A stretch of 64,000 nucleotides of DNA from SZUA-36 sp963727635. GTDB taxonomy: Bacteria > Pseudomonadota > Gammaproteobacteria > Xanthomonadales > SZUA-36. The stretch spans positions 186,001-250,000 of the forward strand of contig CAVSHP010000015.1 of the NCBI GenBank assembly GCA_963727635.1, read 5' to 3'. The notes beneath the pieces were generated by a model. It was not told the origin of the DNA. It saw nothing but the letters and a program-made list of their open reading frames with translations, and did not search any database. A program made the position numbers and the translations under genes. Shown one piece after another: positions 1 through 8,860 of the stretch (positions within the stretch are counted from its first letter, which is position 1; each line of letters starts with the position of its first letter).

Positions 1-1
1 G

Positions 2-79
2 CTTCGTATGAATTCGCCGCGCACGCGGGTGGATGCCTTCGAGCAACAGAAACTTGATTTTTCCTTGTCGAGCGAGTAA
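2..79 (+). CDS. C-terminal end of an unidentified gene (partial)
   Basis: An open frame enters from the left edge and stops at a TAA ending at 79, giving 25 residues. The tail reads RVDAFEQQKLDFSLSSE. A VD..xxxKLDF pattern resembles the end of the S1 domain in RNase R-type proteins, but the fragment is far too short to assign. Nothing else recognisable lies between 80 and 246. It could also be a chance open frame. Confidence 0.25.
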   Translation, partial: LRMNSPRTRVDAFEQQKLDFSLSSE

Positions 80-246
80 TTTCGTTCAGAATTGCGCATG
101 GCTCTGGTTATTGCTTCCGAAGTATATGGATTAAGCTTCATTGTCGCGTCAGACGATCCCTGATATCAACCGGAATTACGCTATGCCAAGAGAGCGGAAC
201 AAACAAGCGGCGGGATGAAACTGCTGAAGATCACACTGCCCGGGAC

Positions 247-1593
247 TTGAAATCAGCACTGGAAACGCTGTTCTGGAAAGCCATGGTTGTGACTGGACGC
301 GCTTTCGCAAACCGGATGCCGGCGGCGGTCGTATTTCCCACGGACTGTGTCCGAGGTAATAAGAACTGGTCACGTGTGCCGCTGGGCAGCAGATCCACTG
401 GTGCCCTCCGGCGGACGTACCGGTTTTAGCGGAGGAGCGGTTGCAGATGCCGGCGAGGTCGTGGTGTCATTTGACCGGATGCGGCGGATCATCGATTTCA
501 ACGCGGTTGACCGGACATTGACGGTTGAGCCCGGTGTCGTTACCCAGGTGATACAGGAATATGCAGCACAACAAAATCTGTACTACCCGGTCAGCTTCGC
601 ATCGGAAGGTTCGTCCCAGATCGGTGGCAATATCGCGACCAACGCCGGTGGCATACGGGTTTTGCGCTATGGTTTGACCAGGGACCAGGTGGCCGGACTC
701 AAGGTGATCGATGGTCATGGCGAATTGCTCGAGTGCAACGGCGGCCTGGTCAAAAATGCCAGCGGATACGATTTCAGGCACCTGTTTATAGGCAGTGAGG
801 GCACGCTCGGCATGATCGTGGAAGCAACCCTGCGTCTGACCGATCCGCCACTGCCGTCCCGCGTGATGCTGCTGGCGGTAAACGGTCTCGACGCGATGAT
901 ACTGGTTTTCAGACAGTTCAACGATGCTCTTGAATCTCACCGCTTTCGAGTTTCTGTCCGCAGCCGCGATGTCACACGTGCGGGCGGGGCGTAATTTGGC
1001 CCGCGCCGATGGACACCGCAACACCCTTCTACGCCTTGCTCGAGTTTGACTGCATCGATTCAGTCACAGAAGACCTGGCCTTGCAGTATTTTGAGCTCTG
1101 TCTCGAGGAGGGTTCTGTCGCTGATGGTGTGATTTCCCAGAGTGAGGCCCAGGCGGCGGACTTGTGGCGCTACCGTGAGGGAATTTCCGAGGCCATCACA
1201 GGTACACACCCTATAAAAATGATTTGTCCGTGCGTATTTCGGAGATTCCGGGCTACCTGGATGACCTGGACCAGCTCGCCAGGTCACGTTATCCGGATTT
1301 TGAAGTGCTGTGGTATGGGCATTTGGCAGACGGGAATCTGCACATGAATATTCTGAAACCGGCGGACATGTCCGTGGAGGATTTTGAAAAGGCATGCGGA
1401 CGGGTAAATCCGGAAATATTTCGAATTGACCCGCGCCCACCATGGCAGTATTTCAGCAGAGCATGGTATTGGCCTGTTAAAAAAGGCCTGGCTTCCGTAC
1501 ACCCGTTCCGCAGCGGATATCGAAAGGATGCGGGCTATCAAGGCCGCGTTCGACCCGATGAACATCATGAATCCGGGTAAATTACTGGGCTGA
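247..1593 (+). pseudogene. FAD-linked oxidase (D-2-hydroxyacid / D-lactate dehydrogenase-like), multiply frameshifted
   Basis: Conserved pieces of a GlcD/D-2-hydroxyglutarate dehydrogenase-type flavoenzyme occur in order but in different frames. DWTRFRKPDAG lies near 273-305, then PLVPSGGRTGFSGGAV and IGGNIATNAGGIRVLRYG (FAD_binding_4 domain) follow in the 347-994 frame. ATPFYALLEFD and AADLWRYREGISEAI come next, then GHLADGNLHMNI (FAD-oxidase C-terminal metal-binding region), and MNIMNPGKLLG before the TGA at 1591-1593. At least four frame changes are needed (about 300-350, 940-1010, 1205-1230, 1430-1450). Known members oxidise D-2-hydroxy acids and pass electrons to quinones or other carriers. 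The TTG at 247 is the earliest plausible start. Other genes here are split in the same way, so sequencing error is as likely as true decay. Confidence 0.75.
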
Positions 1594-1664
1594 CGATCCG
1601 CCCCGGGTGCTTGGCCCACCGGCCTTGGCAGGCAGAGCAGGTCAGGATGCTACGTGTTCCCGGG

Positions 1665-2189
1665 CTAGAAAAATTTCCTGGCGATATTCATAACGTCACC
1701 AATATCGAAGCCGTCTCCACCGGTGAAGCTTTCAAAAAGATCACTGGCTTTATCATCGAGTAAATCGCCTGCGCTGCTTTTTTTGCTCACTGCACCCATC
1801 ACCAGGCCGGCTACCAACGGTAATGCCTGTTTGATCAGGTTGGCATCGATGCCGGTAGACTGCGATGCGTGGGCCGCGACATCGCGGCTGACTTGCTTGC
1901 TGCCGAAAAGATGACCAAGGATATTATTTCCGTCCCTGATCGTTGCCGGTGAAGACATGCTCTCCGGTTCGTCGAGATAGACCTGGTGCTTGCCGTTTTG
2001 CAACGCATTCTTGAGTCTGGCGAGACTGTCCTGTGAACCGGTCTGCTGTTGCAAGGCGCCCATCAGCATTGGTGCCAGGGCATCGATCAGGGAATTTGTT
2101 GTGGAAGCATCAAGACCCAAATTGCCGGCAAGGTTTTTCAGGCTTTGTTGCCCGCCGGTATTAACCAATAAATCCTGTAAATTCATCAT
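1665..2189 (-). CDS. DUF937 family protein
   Basis: A protein of about 174 residues matching the DUF937/YidB-like style: MNLQDLLVNTGGQQSLKNLAGNLGLD at the start, a predicted helical repeat (LIDALAPMLMGALQQQ), then DGNNILGHLFGSKQ and a second helical block (LIKQALPLVAGLVMGAV). The open frame runs further upstream to 2345, but that part lacks family character. The adjacent ATGs at 2189 and 2186 are therefore preferred. No signal peptide or membrane anchor is convincing. The function of the family is unknown. It lies head to tail with the YegP-like and dodecin genes, suggesting a small set of soluble stress-related proteins, though the spacing gives no clear operon. Confidence 0.7.
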   Translation of the reverse strand: MMNLQDLLVNTGGQQSLKNLAGNLGLDASTTNSLIDALAPMLMGALQQQTGSQDSLARLKNALQNGKHQVYLDEPESMSSPATIRDGNNILGHLFGSKQVSRDVAAHASQSTGIDANLIKQALPLVAGLVMGAVSKKSSAGDLLDDKASDLFESFTGGDGFDIGDVMNIARKFF

Positions 2190-2374
2190 TTGTGTCCATG
2201 TGGGGTTGATTCCCTGTGTCGCTTGTAAAAAATTCCGGGTGTGTTTTCCGGAATTTCTTGCACCACGGGTTACAACGGCTTTAAATATATACGTGTCAGA
2301 TGTATGCGGCAAAATCGACAACCACGGATCATTCCGTGGGTGCACTTTGCTTTACATTTGAACGATACTCAGCA

Positions 2375-2708
2375 CTAGCCCAGATCGACTACTTCCGCGC
2401 CAGGCGCATTCTTTGCGACACTCTTGATTCCATTGTTACGGCCGGATTCCGACTCGTAGTTCTGGCTGGTGCCAATGGTTTGAGAATTTTTGGCCGTCAG
2501 GTTGAAACGGAATTTCCCGGTCGTCGGTAACCGACTTTACAAACCGGTCGGGATTCTGGCTGTTTGTCCTGACGGATTCAATACCATTTGTACAACTTGC
2601 TTTGGATTTGTAACCTTCACTGGAAAGGATGGTGTTGCCATTTGATGATTTCAGGCGGAAGCGAAATTCACCGGCCTTGTCCTTGTAACATTCAAATTTT
2701 CCTGCCAT
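2375..2708 (-). CDS. YegP-like DUF1508 protein, two domains, frameshifted
   Basis: The start ATG at 2708 follows GGAG at a good distance. The first DUF1508 unit reads GKFECYKDKAGEFRFRLKS with GYKSKASCTNGIESV. After a one-base slip near 2515-2525 (a CCC/GG run) the second unit continues in another frame as GKFRFNLTAKNSQTIGTSQ, then GRNNGIKSVAKNAP, and ends with VVDLG before a TAG at 2375-2377. Both units fit the tandem YegP architecture exactly, so the interruption is very likely a sequencing indel. The role of the family is unknown; it is often stress-associated. The predicted product is cytoplasmic, about 110 residues. Confidence 0.75.
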
Positions 2709-2752
2709 ATCTATATCTCCTTCACTAAGTAAATAATTAAACAATAAATGAC

Positions 2753-2956
2753 TTAATCATTCAAAATGAAACTGACTTTCATCGTGACCCGGTATTCTGA
2801 TACCTGGCCGTCTTTGACAACCACTTTCTGTTCTTTGATCCATGCCCCTTCGATATTTTCGATGGTCTGTGAGAAACGCTTGATACCTTTCTCAACGGCA
2901 TCCTCAAAACCCTTTTTTGAAGATACGGAAATTTCACTGATCTTGGCTATGCTCAT
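2753..2956 (-). CDS. Dodecin family flavin-binding protein
   Basis: A 67-residue protein with the dodecin pattern: KISEISVSSKKGFEDAVEKGI, then ENIEGAWIKEQKVVVKDGQVSEYRV and a final beta strand MKVSFIL. Length and the central W fit dodecins, which form hollow dodecamers that bind and buffer riboflavin or FMN in the cytoplasm. An AGGAGG-type ribosome site lies just upstream of the ATG at 2956. Its neighbours are the YegP-like and DUF937 genes on the same strand. Confidence in the family is high; which flavin is bound cannot be told from sequence. Confidence 0.88.
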   Translation of the reverse strand: MSIAKISEISVSSKKGFEDAVEKGIKRFSQTIENIEGAWIKEQKVVVKDGQVSEYRVTMKVSFILND

Positions 2957-3296
2957 GTTGGTGTCCTCCTGGGGTGAAAAGGGAAACTGAACCCTTTTGA
3001 TAACGGTGAGCTTTTAACTTTAACAGAAAGACAGCAAATTAAAAGGGCTGCGAACCCTGTTAACAAATTGTTTACATTGCTATCAAATTTATACACTTAC
3101 GATATTCGTGATCAGGCCTGCGTACTTTACAATCGCCATTTCGAAGGAACTGGTGATTGCGGAAATTGAAGCCACACTGACGCATCGATCTGCCAGGAAT
3201 ATTTTTTAAACATGTCGATTGAGCACCACACCAGTCTGTCAATCAGGTTACCATTTCGCTGTATGATTCCGGCAGAGACGACATGAGGAGACCGGT
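2957..3296. other. Intergenic spacer between divergent dodecin and DUF2959 genes
   Basis: This 340-base AT-rich spacer must hold the promoters of both divergent genes. I see no convincing coding frame and no clear terminator. A 61-codon minus-strand frame (3127-3312) runs through it but has no family features or ribosome site. Confidence 0.5.
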
Positions 3297-3947
3297 GTGT
3301 TGAAAAACTCAATTTATCTTACCTGTTCCATTCTGGCGCTGGCCTTGTTGGCCGGATGTTCCAGCGCGTACTACAAAACCATGGAAAGTTTTGGTGTTGA
3401 AAAACGGGACATTCTCGTTGACCGCGTGGAGGAAGCCCGCGACGCCCAGGACTCCGCCAGTGAACAGTTCGCGTCGGCGCTTGAGCAGTTCCGCGCAACG
3501 GTCAATTTTGATGGCGGTGATCTTGAAAAAACCTATGACCGTCTGAATTCCGAATACGAAAGCAGCGTATCAGAGGCGGGGGATGTCAGTGATCGTATCG
3601 ATGCGGTTGAAAGTGTCGCGACAGACCTGTTCAAGGAATGGGAGCAGGAACTGGACCAGTATTCACGCAAGGACCTGCGTAATAGCAGCGCCAAACTGCT
3701 CAGGGATACACGTGCGCGTTATGACAAGCTGATGACCAGCATGCGCCGTGCAGAAAACAGCATGCAACCGGTACTCGATGCGTTTCATGACCAGGTCCTG
3801 TATCTCAAGCACAACCTCAACGCCCGTGCGATCGGTGCGTTGCGTAATGAGCTCGACACGATCGAGCGTGATACCGCCAGGCTGATCGCGCAAATGCAGA
3901 AAGCCATTGCGGAAGCCAATACATTCATTGACTCGATGGAGAAGTGA
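3297..3947 (+). CDS. DUF2959 lipoprotein
   Basis: A 216-residue protein starting at a GTG after GAGGAG. It has a short signal peptide ending in a lipobox (LALLAGC, Cys about residue 21), so it is a predicted lipoprotein. The rest is almost entirely charged helix with heptad character (VEEARDAQDSASEQF, DRLNSEYESSVSEAGDVSDRI, RNELDTIERDTARLIAQMQKAI) and fits the DUF2959 family. It is probably an envelope coiled-coil protein. No function is established for the family. It stands alone, divergent from the dodecin gene. Confidence 0.8.
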   Translation: MLKNSIYLTCSILALALLAGCSSAYYKTMESFGVEKRDILVDRVEEARDAQDSASEQFASALEQFRATVNFDGGDLEKTYDRLNSEYESSVSEAGDVSDRIDAVESVATDLFKEWEQELDQYSRKDLRNSSAKLLRDTRARYDKLMTSMRRAENSMQPVLDAFHDQVLYLKHNLNARAIGALRNELDTIERDTARLIAQMQKAIAEANTFIDSMEK

Positions 3948-4221
3948 GCGGTGCTGATGGCCGGCCCCGCTCGGCGTGGCACTGCTTTGCCTTGCAGGAT
4001 AACCGGGCCATCGCAAATCAACTGATGGGCAGGAATCAATTTAATTTCAATATTTTTATACGGGTACGCTTTTAAAAACAGCTATACTACGCCAAGCGCT
4101 TGATAACTGAACGTTATTAAGGTGCGACAAACAAGAGACACCTGGATAACCTGAAAATAGAAAAACCGTCAGAATGGTCGAATATCTGGTTTGGATTGAA
4201 TCGAGGGAGGAAGTGAAAATC

Positions 4222-5172
4222 ATGATTTACACACGTTCGTTTTTTTGCAAAGCCACACTGGGCGCCCTATCAATATTTGCTGCAGCATCTGTACTCGCAC
4301 AGGAAACCATGCTGGGAGTGCATGGTGGTCCGGAAATCAGCAGCACGCCGGGTGCTGTATCCGTCATTGACCAGTCAAACGCCTCTTATCAGATCATCGC
4401 CAACCCTGTCGATGGGATTGGCCTTACCGGTGTAGCGACAGATTCCAACGGCAGAATCTTCGCTTCCAGCGCGTCCAAGGACTATGCGCAGGACGGGCCT
4501 CACCTGATTGAAATCGACCCGGCAACCGGAGCACTGCTCAACGATGTCGGTCGTCTGAGCACGGCATTGGGTAATGACTGTTACATAGGTGACCTGAGTT
4601 TCCAACCCGGCACGGACACGCTATTTGCTGTCGCCGGCAACCAGGGTGACAGCCCCAGGTGTGATCAGGAATTTAGCCCGGGCGGGCTGCTGGTAACCAT
4701 TAACACATCGACCGCGGAAGTCACGGTCGTTGGCAGGGACGAGAGCCTGGGCAATTCCAATGGCGGGATCGCGTTTGCCGGGGATGGCACGCTCTTCTTC
4801 ACCCCTTGCTGGAGCCAATCGGGCGTGCTGTTAACCATTGATCCGGCAACGGCAGATATCCTGACATCAACGCCGATTGCAGACGGGTCCTGTTTCATGG
4901 GGCTTGTCGTCCGACCCTCTGACGGCACACTGTTCGGCAGTTACGATGACATTAATTCGCCAAGCTCGGTTCTTGTCACGCTGGATCCGCAAACGGGGGC
5001 CAAAACCCTGGTTGGAGAAATGGATACAGAGATTGTCCACGACCTGACTTTTACAAACGGACTCGCTGCACAGGCATCACCCGTTCCTACGTTGTCCTGG
5101 CAAGCCATGTTGGGTTTAGGTGTGCTGCTAATGCTGGCGACTTCACTGGTCTTCCGGCGTCTGCGCAACTAG
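4222..5172 (+). CDS. Exported beta-propeller-like protein with IPTL-CTERM sorting signal
   Basis: The ATG at 4222 is preferred because GGGAGG lies just upstream and a signal peptide follows (positive start, hydrophobic core, ASVLAQ cleavage region). The 316-residue protein has repeated strand motifs of the type L(I/T)(T/E)I(N/D)P(A)T(G/A), for example IEIDPATGALL, TINTSTAEVTVVG, LTIDPATADIL and VTLDPQTGAKTLVG, suggesting a secreted propeller fold. The C-terminus is VPTLSWQAMLGLGVLL plus a transmembrane helix and an RRLRN basic tail, which is the IPTL-CTERM arrangement. Such proteins are thought to be handled by an exosortase-like enzyme; none is in this window. Ligand and role are unknown. 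Confidence 0.75.
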   Translation: MIYTRSFFCKATLGALSIFAAASVLAQETMLGVHGGPEISSTPGAVSVIDQSNASYQIIANPVDGIGLTGVATDSNGRIFASSASKDYAQDGPHLIEIDPATGALLNDVGRLSTALGNDCYIGDLSFQPGTDTLFAVAGNQGDSPRCDQEFSPGGLLVTINTSTAEVTVVGRDESLGNSNGGIAFAGDGTLFFTPCWSQSGVLLTIDPATADILTSTPIADGSCFMGLVVRPSDGTLFGSYDDINSPSSVLVTLDPQTGAKTLVGEMDTEIVHDLTFTNGLAAQASPVPTLSWQAMLGLGVLLMLATSLVFRRLRN

Positions 5173-5208
5173 CTGGAATTGGCAAAACCCGGACTCGGGC
5201 GGCCGGCG

Positions 5209-5227
5209 TGTAACCCGGCGGGTTACA
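5209..5227 (+). terminator. Hairpin after the IPTL-CTERM gene
   Basis: An 8-bp perfect stem (tgtaaccc / gggttaca) with a 3-base loop sits 37 bases after the stop codon and is followed by only TTT. It could serve as a weak terminator for this gene, and because it lies just past the convergent Trm112-like gene it could act on both strands. Confidence 0.4.
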
Positions 5228-5240
5228 TTTGGCCGAATCT

Positions 5241-5507
5241 TCAGAAGTCCTGGAATTGCGTCGTGCCGATTCCCTTTTCTTCCAGCAGGATGGGGATGTC
5301 GTCCTGCACCGGGTAAATCACCTTGCCGTCCTCGGTGATCAGGCCTTCCTGCAGCAGTCCGGTGACTTTTTCACCGTCTATGTAAAGGGCCTCGCCGTTT
5401 TCAATGGCCTTGTTCAGTTTTTCCAGCTTTTGCCGCCCGAGCATGATTAGCGGGGTTTTGCTGACAGGACAGCACAGAATCTCGAGTAATTTTCCGTTGA
5501 CAGGCAT
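5241..5507 (-). CDS. Trm112 family (UPF0434) zinc-binding-like protein
   Basis: An 88-residue protein of the Trm112/YcaR type: LLEILCCPVSKTPLIM at the start and GLLQEGLITEDGKVIYPVQDDIPILLEE at the end, which is the family signature (xxYPVxDGIPxLL). Here two adjacent cysteines occur in LCCP and the second CxxC pair is absent, as in many bacterial members. Eukaryotic Trm112 activates methyltransferases; the bacterial role is unclear. It is oriented towards the IPTL-CTERM gene and divergent from purE. Confidence 0.88.
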   Translation of the reverse strand: MPVNGKLLEILCCPVSKTPLIMLGRQKLEKLNKAIENGEALYIDGEKVTGLLQEGLITEDGKVIYPVQDDIPILLEEKGIGTTQFQDF

Positions 5508-5648
5508 GGTTTGATCCGCGTTACGGGTTTGCGGGTATTTTATCAGGCAACCGGTAGCTGTGTCCTGTCGTGTAAATTAAGTGCCATTTCAGCGTGACAA
5601 GAAGCGCCACGCTGCTACAATCATGAGCTTTCGAGCCGGAGAGTAAGC

Positions 5649-6143
5649 GTGGCAAAAGAACAAGCATTGGTCGGTCTGATCATGGGTTCGCAGTCTGACT
5701 GGGAAACCATGCAGAAAGCGGCTCAGATCCTGTCGGCCCTGGCCATCCCCCACGAGGTCAAGGTGGTATCGGCACACCGGACACCCGACCTGATGTTCGA
5801 TTATGCCGCCAGTGCGGTGAGCCGCGGTCTGGAGGTCATCATTGCCGGCGCCGGCGGCGCCGCCCACTTGCCGGGCATGGTCGCTTCCAAGACGGTGCTT
5901 CCCGTGCTGGGTGTGCCGGTCAAATCAAGGGCTTTAAACGGCATGGATTCACTGCTCTCCATCGCGCAAATGCCTGCCGGTATCCCGGTCGGTACGCTGG
6001 CCATCGGTGATGCCGGTGCAACCAACGCCGCCTTGCTGGCAGCGGCCATCCTGGGTATCAAGTACCCGCAGATTCGACGTGCGCTGGAAGAGTTCAGACA
6101 GTCGCGTACGGAGGCCGTATTGAACCAGCCTGACCCGGCATGA
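5649..6143 (+). CDS. purE: N5-carboxyaminoimidazole ribonucleotide mutase
   Basis: A 164-residue class I PurE: MGSQSDWETM (phosphate binding), VVSAHRTPDLM (with the conserved His) and IAGAGGAAHLPGMVAS are all present, and the length is typical. It converts N5-CAIR to CAIR in de novo purine synthesis, in the cytoplasm. The start is a GTG preceded by GGAGAG. The stop overlaps the purK start by 4 bases (ATGA), so the two are translationally coupled, and hyuB follows in the same way. Confidence 0.95.
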   Translation: MAKEQALVGLIMGSQSDWETMQKAAQILSALAIPHEVKVVSAHRTPDLMFDYAASAVSRGLEVIIAGAGGAAHLPGMVASKTVLPVLGVPVKSRALNGMDSLLSIAQMPAGIPVGTLAIGDAGATNAALLAAAILGIKYPQIRRALEEFRQSRTEAVLNQPDPA

Positions 6144-7291
6144 TTAAAACTGTCGGAATCCTGGGTGCCGGCCAACTGGCGCGCATGCTGGCGCAGGCCG
6201 GTCAGCCGATGGGTCTGGAATTTGTCTTTCTGGACCCGGCGGCGGATGCCTGCGCGGCGGAATTTGGTGAGCATATCTGTGCCGGCTGGGATGACCAGGC
6301 AGCGCTGAAGGAACTGGCGCAGCGCGCCGATGTGGTGACCTTTGATTTTGAGAATGTCCCCGAGGCATCGGCCAGCCTGATCGAATCGCTGTGCCCGGTG
6401 TTTCCACCACCCCGGGCGCTGTACGAAAGCCAGGACCGCTTGCGTGAGAAGACCATGATGGTGGACCTGGGTATCCCGGTCGCACCTTTCCATCCCGTGT
6501 CGAGCCGTCCCGAGCTGCTGGCTGCCGTGGAGACGATCGGTCTGCCCTGTGTCCTGAAAACCCGCCGCTTTGGCTACGATGGCAAAGGCCAGGCGGTACT
6601 GCGGTTCCAGGAGGACATGGAACGGGCCTGGCAGGCTTTGGGCGGTTCTGACCTGATCTGCGAAGGATTCGTGTCGTTTCAGGCGGAATGTTCGATTATT
6701 GCCGTACGCGACAGGCATGGCCGCACGGCTTACTGGCCGCTGACACGCAATTTACACCGCAGCGGAATCCTGGCGATCAGCACGGCCCCGGCCTTTAATG
6801 TGGCCTTGCAGTCGCGCGCTGAAGCGATGATCCTGAGCCTGCTGGATCACCTGGACTACACCGGTGTGATGGCTCTCGAGTTATTTCTCGTCGATGGTGA
6901 ATTGCTCGCCAACGAATTTGCGCCGCGGGTGCACAACTCCGGCCACTGGACCATAGACGGCGCACGCACCTCGCAGTTTGAAAATCACCTGCGCGCCATT
7001 TGCGGTTTGCCGCTGGGCGAAACGAAAAACAAATTCAAAGCGCTGATGTTCAACCTGCTGGGGGAAATGCCGGCCATAGCCATGCAGCCACCTGCCGATT
7101 CTGCCGCGATTCCGGGCGTGCACTGGCACGATTATCGCAAGACCCCGCGCGAAGCTCGCAAGATAGGCCACGTGACGGTCACGGCAAGCAGCGATGTCGC
7201 ATTAAGGGCAAGGTCCGCGCAACTGGCAGCTGATCTCGGCGTGGCGGCGGAATTGAGTCTCGAGACGATCCTGGCGGAGACCGGTTCATGA
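6140..7291 (+). CDS. purK: 5-(carboxyamino)imidazole ribonucleotide synthase
   Basis: A 383-residue ATP-grasp enzyme that carboxylates AIR with bicarbonate and ATP to give N5-CAIR, the substrate of PurE. Seen: GILGAGQLARMLA at the start, TFDFENVP, CVLKTRRFGYDGKGQ (ATP-grasp lysine region), ICEGFVSFQAECS, LELFLVDGELLANEFAPRVHNSGHWTIDGA and YRKTPREARKIGHVT near the end. Length and motif order are canonical. It overlaps purE by 4 bases upstream and hyuB by 4 bases downstream. Confidence 0.95.
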   Translation: MIKTVGILGAGQLARMLAQAGQPMGLEFVFLDPAADACAAEFGEHICAGWDDQAALKELAQRADVVTFDFENVPEASASLIESLCPVFPPPRALYESQDRLREKTMMVDLGIPVAPFHPVSSRPELLAAVETIGLPCVLKTRRFGYDGKGQAVLRFQEDMERAWQALGGSDLICEGFVSFQAECSIIAVRDRHGRTAYWPLTRNLHRSGILAISTAPAFNVALQSRAEAMILSLLDHLDYTGVMALELFLVDGELLANEFAPRVHNSGHWTIDGARTSQFENHLRAICGLPLGETKNKFKALMFNLLGEMPAIAMQPPADSAAIPGVHWHDYRKTPREARKIGHVTVTASSDVALRARSAQLAADLGVAAELSLETILAETGS

Positions 7292-8853
7292 GTAAGCCCG
7301 TGGAAGGGTCGTTTAACCCCGTCGAACTCGGTTTGTTTTCCAGCAGGATCGCGGCCATCTGTGAAGAGATGGGCGCACTGCTCGGCAGGGTCGCCTTTTC
7401 ACCCAATATTCGTGACCGGCTGGACTATTCCTGCGCGCTGTTTAACCGCCGGGGACAATTACTCGGTCAGGCTACACATATTCCCGTGCATCTGGGCAGC
7501 ATGGCGTACGCCATGGTTGACCTGGTGGAGAGCCGCGAATGGCGGCCGGGTGACATGCTGATCCTGAATGATCCCTTCCGGGGCGGTACGCACCTGCCGG
7601 ATATCACGCTGGTGGCGCCGGTTTTTGCCGCCGGCGAGTTATGCGGTTTTTGCGCCAACCGCGCCCACCACGCGGATATCGGCTCGGATGCGCCGGGCTC
7701 CATGCCCGTCAGTCGCACGCTGGCCGAAGAGGGCATTCTCATCACGCCGACACTGTTGATGAGAAATGCTGAAGTGGATGAGGTTTTTCTCCAGTCCGTA
7801 CTCGGGAAGTTGACCAGCCCCGATACCTCCAGGGGGGATTTCAATGCCCAGATCGCAGCCAATTTGCTCGGTGCAGGACGCTTGCAGGAACTGGTCGAAG
7901 TTGCGGGTCCGGCCCGCTTCGAGCAGCAGCAAAGCAATTTGCAGTCCTGGGCGCAATCGCTGGTATTGCAAAGCCTGGCCTGTATTCCGCATGGACAATA
8001 CCGGTTTGAGGACTACCTGGATGATGACGGTCATGGCCACACGGATATTCCGATCAGGGTAACGGTCAGTGTTCGCGATGACGGCGTCGAGGTCGATTTT
8101 GCCGGTACCGCGGCGCAGGTCGAAGGCAACCTGAATTGTCCCATGCCGGTCACAGCGGCGGCCGTTTTTTACGTTTTCCGTTGCCTGATGCCGGCACATA
8201 CACCGGCCTGTCACGGCGCGCTTCAGGGCGTGACACTCAAAGCCCCGAAGGGTTGTCTTGTAAACGCCATCGCACCCGCCGCCGTCGCCGCCGGAAACGT
8301 CGAGACCAGCAGCAGGATTGTCGATACGGTCTGCGGCGCGCTTGCGCAGGCCCTGCCTGGTCAGTTTGCGGCGGCCAGCCAGGGCACCATGAATAACCTG
8401 GCGATGGGCAGGCGCGGCCCTCAAGGTTGGGATTATTACGAAACACTGGCGGGTGGTATGGGTGCCGCGCAGGCTTGTGATGGCCGTTCCGCCCGTCACA
8501 GCCACATGACCAACACGCTCAATACTCCGGTCGAGGTGCTTGAATTGAATTACCCGCTACGCATCGAGCAGTATGCGGTCAGGCGGGGTTCGGGCGGGTC
8601 CGGGCAATTCCGGGGAGGTGATGGTGTGATACGCCAATACCATTTCCTTGAAGACGCCGAAGTTTCCCTGCTGACCGAACGCCGCAAGTATCCGCCATGG
8701 GGATTGAACGGCGGGCAACCCGGCCAGTGTGGCCGCAATGAACTCGATGGTGTGGCATTACCCGGCAAGGTTCAGTTTTCCGCGGCCGCTGGCCAGACCC
8801 TGACGATAAAAACGCCGGGTGGCGGTGGCTATGGGGAACCCGGTATCCGGTGA
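7288..8853 (+). CDS. hyuB: Hydantoinase B / oxoprolinase-type protein (HyuB-like), without an adjacent HyuA
   Basis: A 521-residue protein with the Hydantoinase_B fold: FSPNIRDRLDYSCALFN, HLGSMAYAMVDLV, NDPFRGGTHLPDITLVAPVF, FCANRAHHADIGSDAPGSMP, a central VDFAGTAAQVEGNLNCP and the C-terminal TPGGGGYGEP. Family members are the beta subunits of ATP-dependent hydantoinases, 5-oxoprolinases and acetone carboxylases and normally pair with a HyuA-type ATPase subunit. No HyuA is nearby. Instead the gene is coupled to purK by an ATGA overlap, with a short gap to the convergent rnt gene. The substrate is unknown; a role tied to purine or hydantoin turnover is speculation from context. Confidence 0.85.
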   Translation: MSKPVEGSFNPVELGLFSSRIAAICEEMGALLGRVAFSPNIRDRLDYSCALFNRRGQLLGQATHIPVHLGSMAYAMVDLVESREWRPGDMLILNDPFRGGTHLPDITLVAPVFAAGELCGFCANRAHHADIGSDAPGSMPVSRTLAEEGILITPTLLMRNAEVDEVFLQSVLGKLTSPDTSRGDFNAQIAANLLGAGRLQELVEVAGPARFEQQQSNLQSWAQSLVLQSLACIPHGQYRFEDYLDDDGHGHTDIPIRVTVSVRDDGVEVDFAGTAAQVEGNLNCPMPVTAAAVFYVFRCLMPAHTPACHGALQGVTLKAPKGCLVNAIAPAAVAAGNVETSSRIVDTVCGALAQALPGQFAAASQGTMNNLAMGRRGPQGWDYYETLAGGMGAAQACDGRSARHSHMTNTLNTPVEVLELNYPLRIEQYAVRRGSGGSGQFRGGDGVIRQYHFLEDAEVSLLTERRKYPPWGLNGGQPGQCGRNELDGVALPGKVQFSAAAGQTLTIKTPGGGGYGEPGIR

Positions 8854-8860
8854 CAGGACA

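Noticed and set aside
3127..3312. 61-codon minus-strand frame upstream of the dodecin gene
   Set aside because: It overlaps the start of the DUF2959 gene antisense and shows no coding character.
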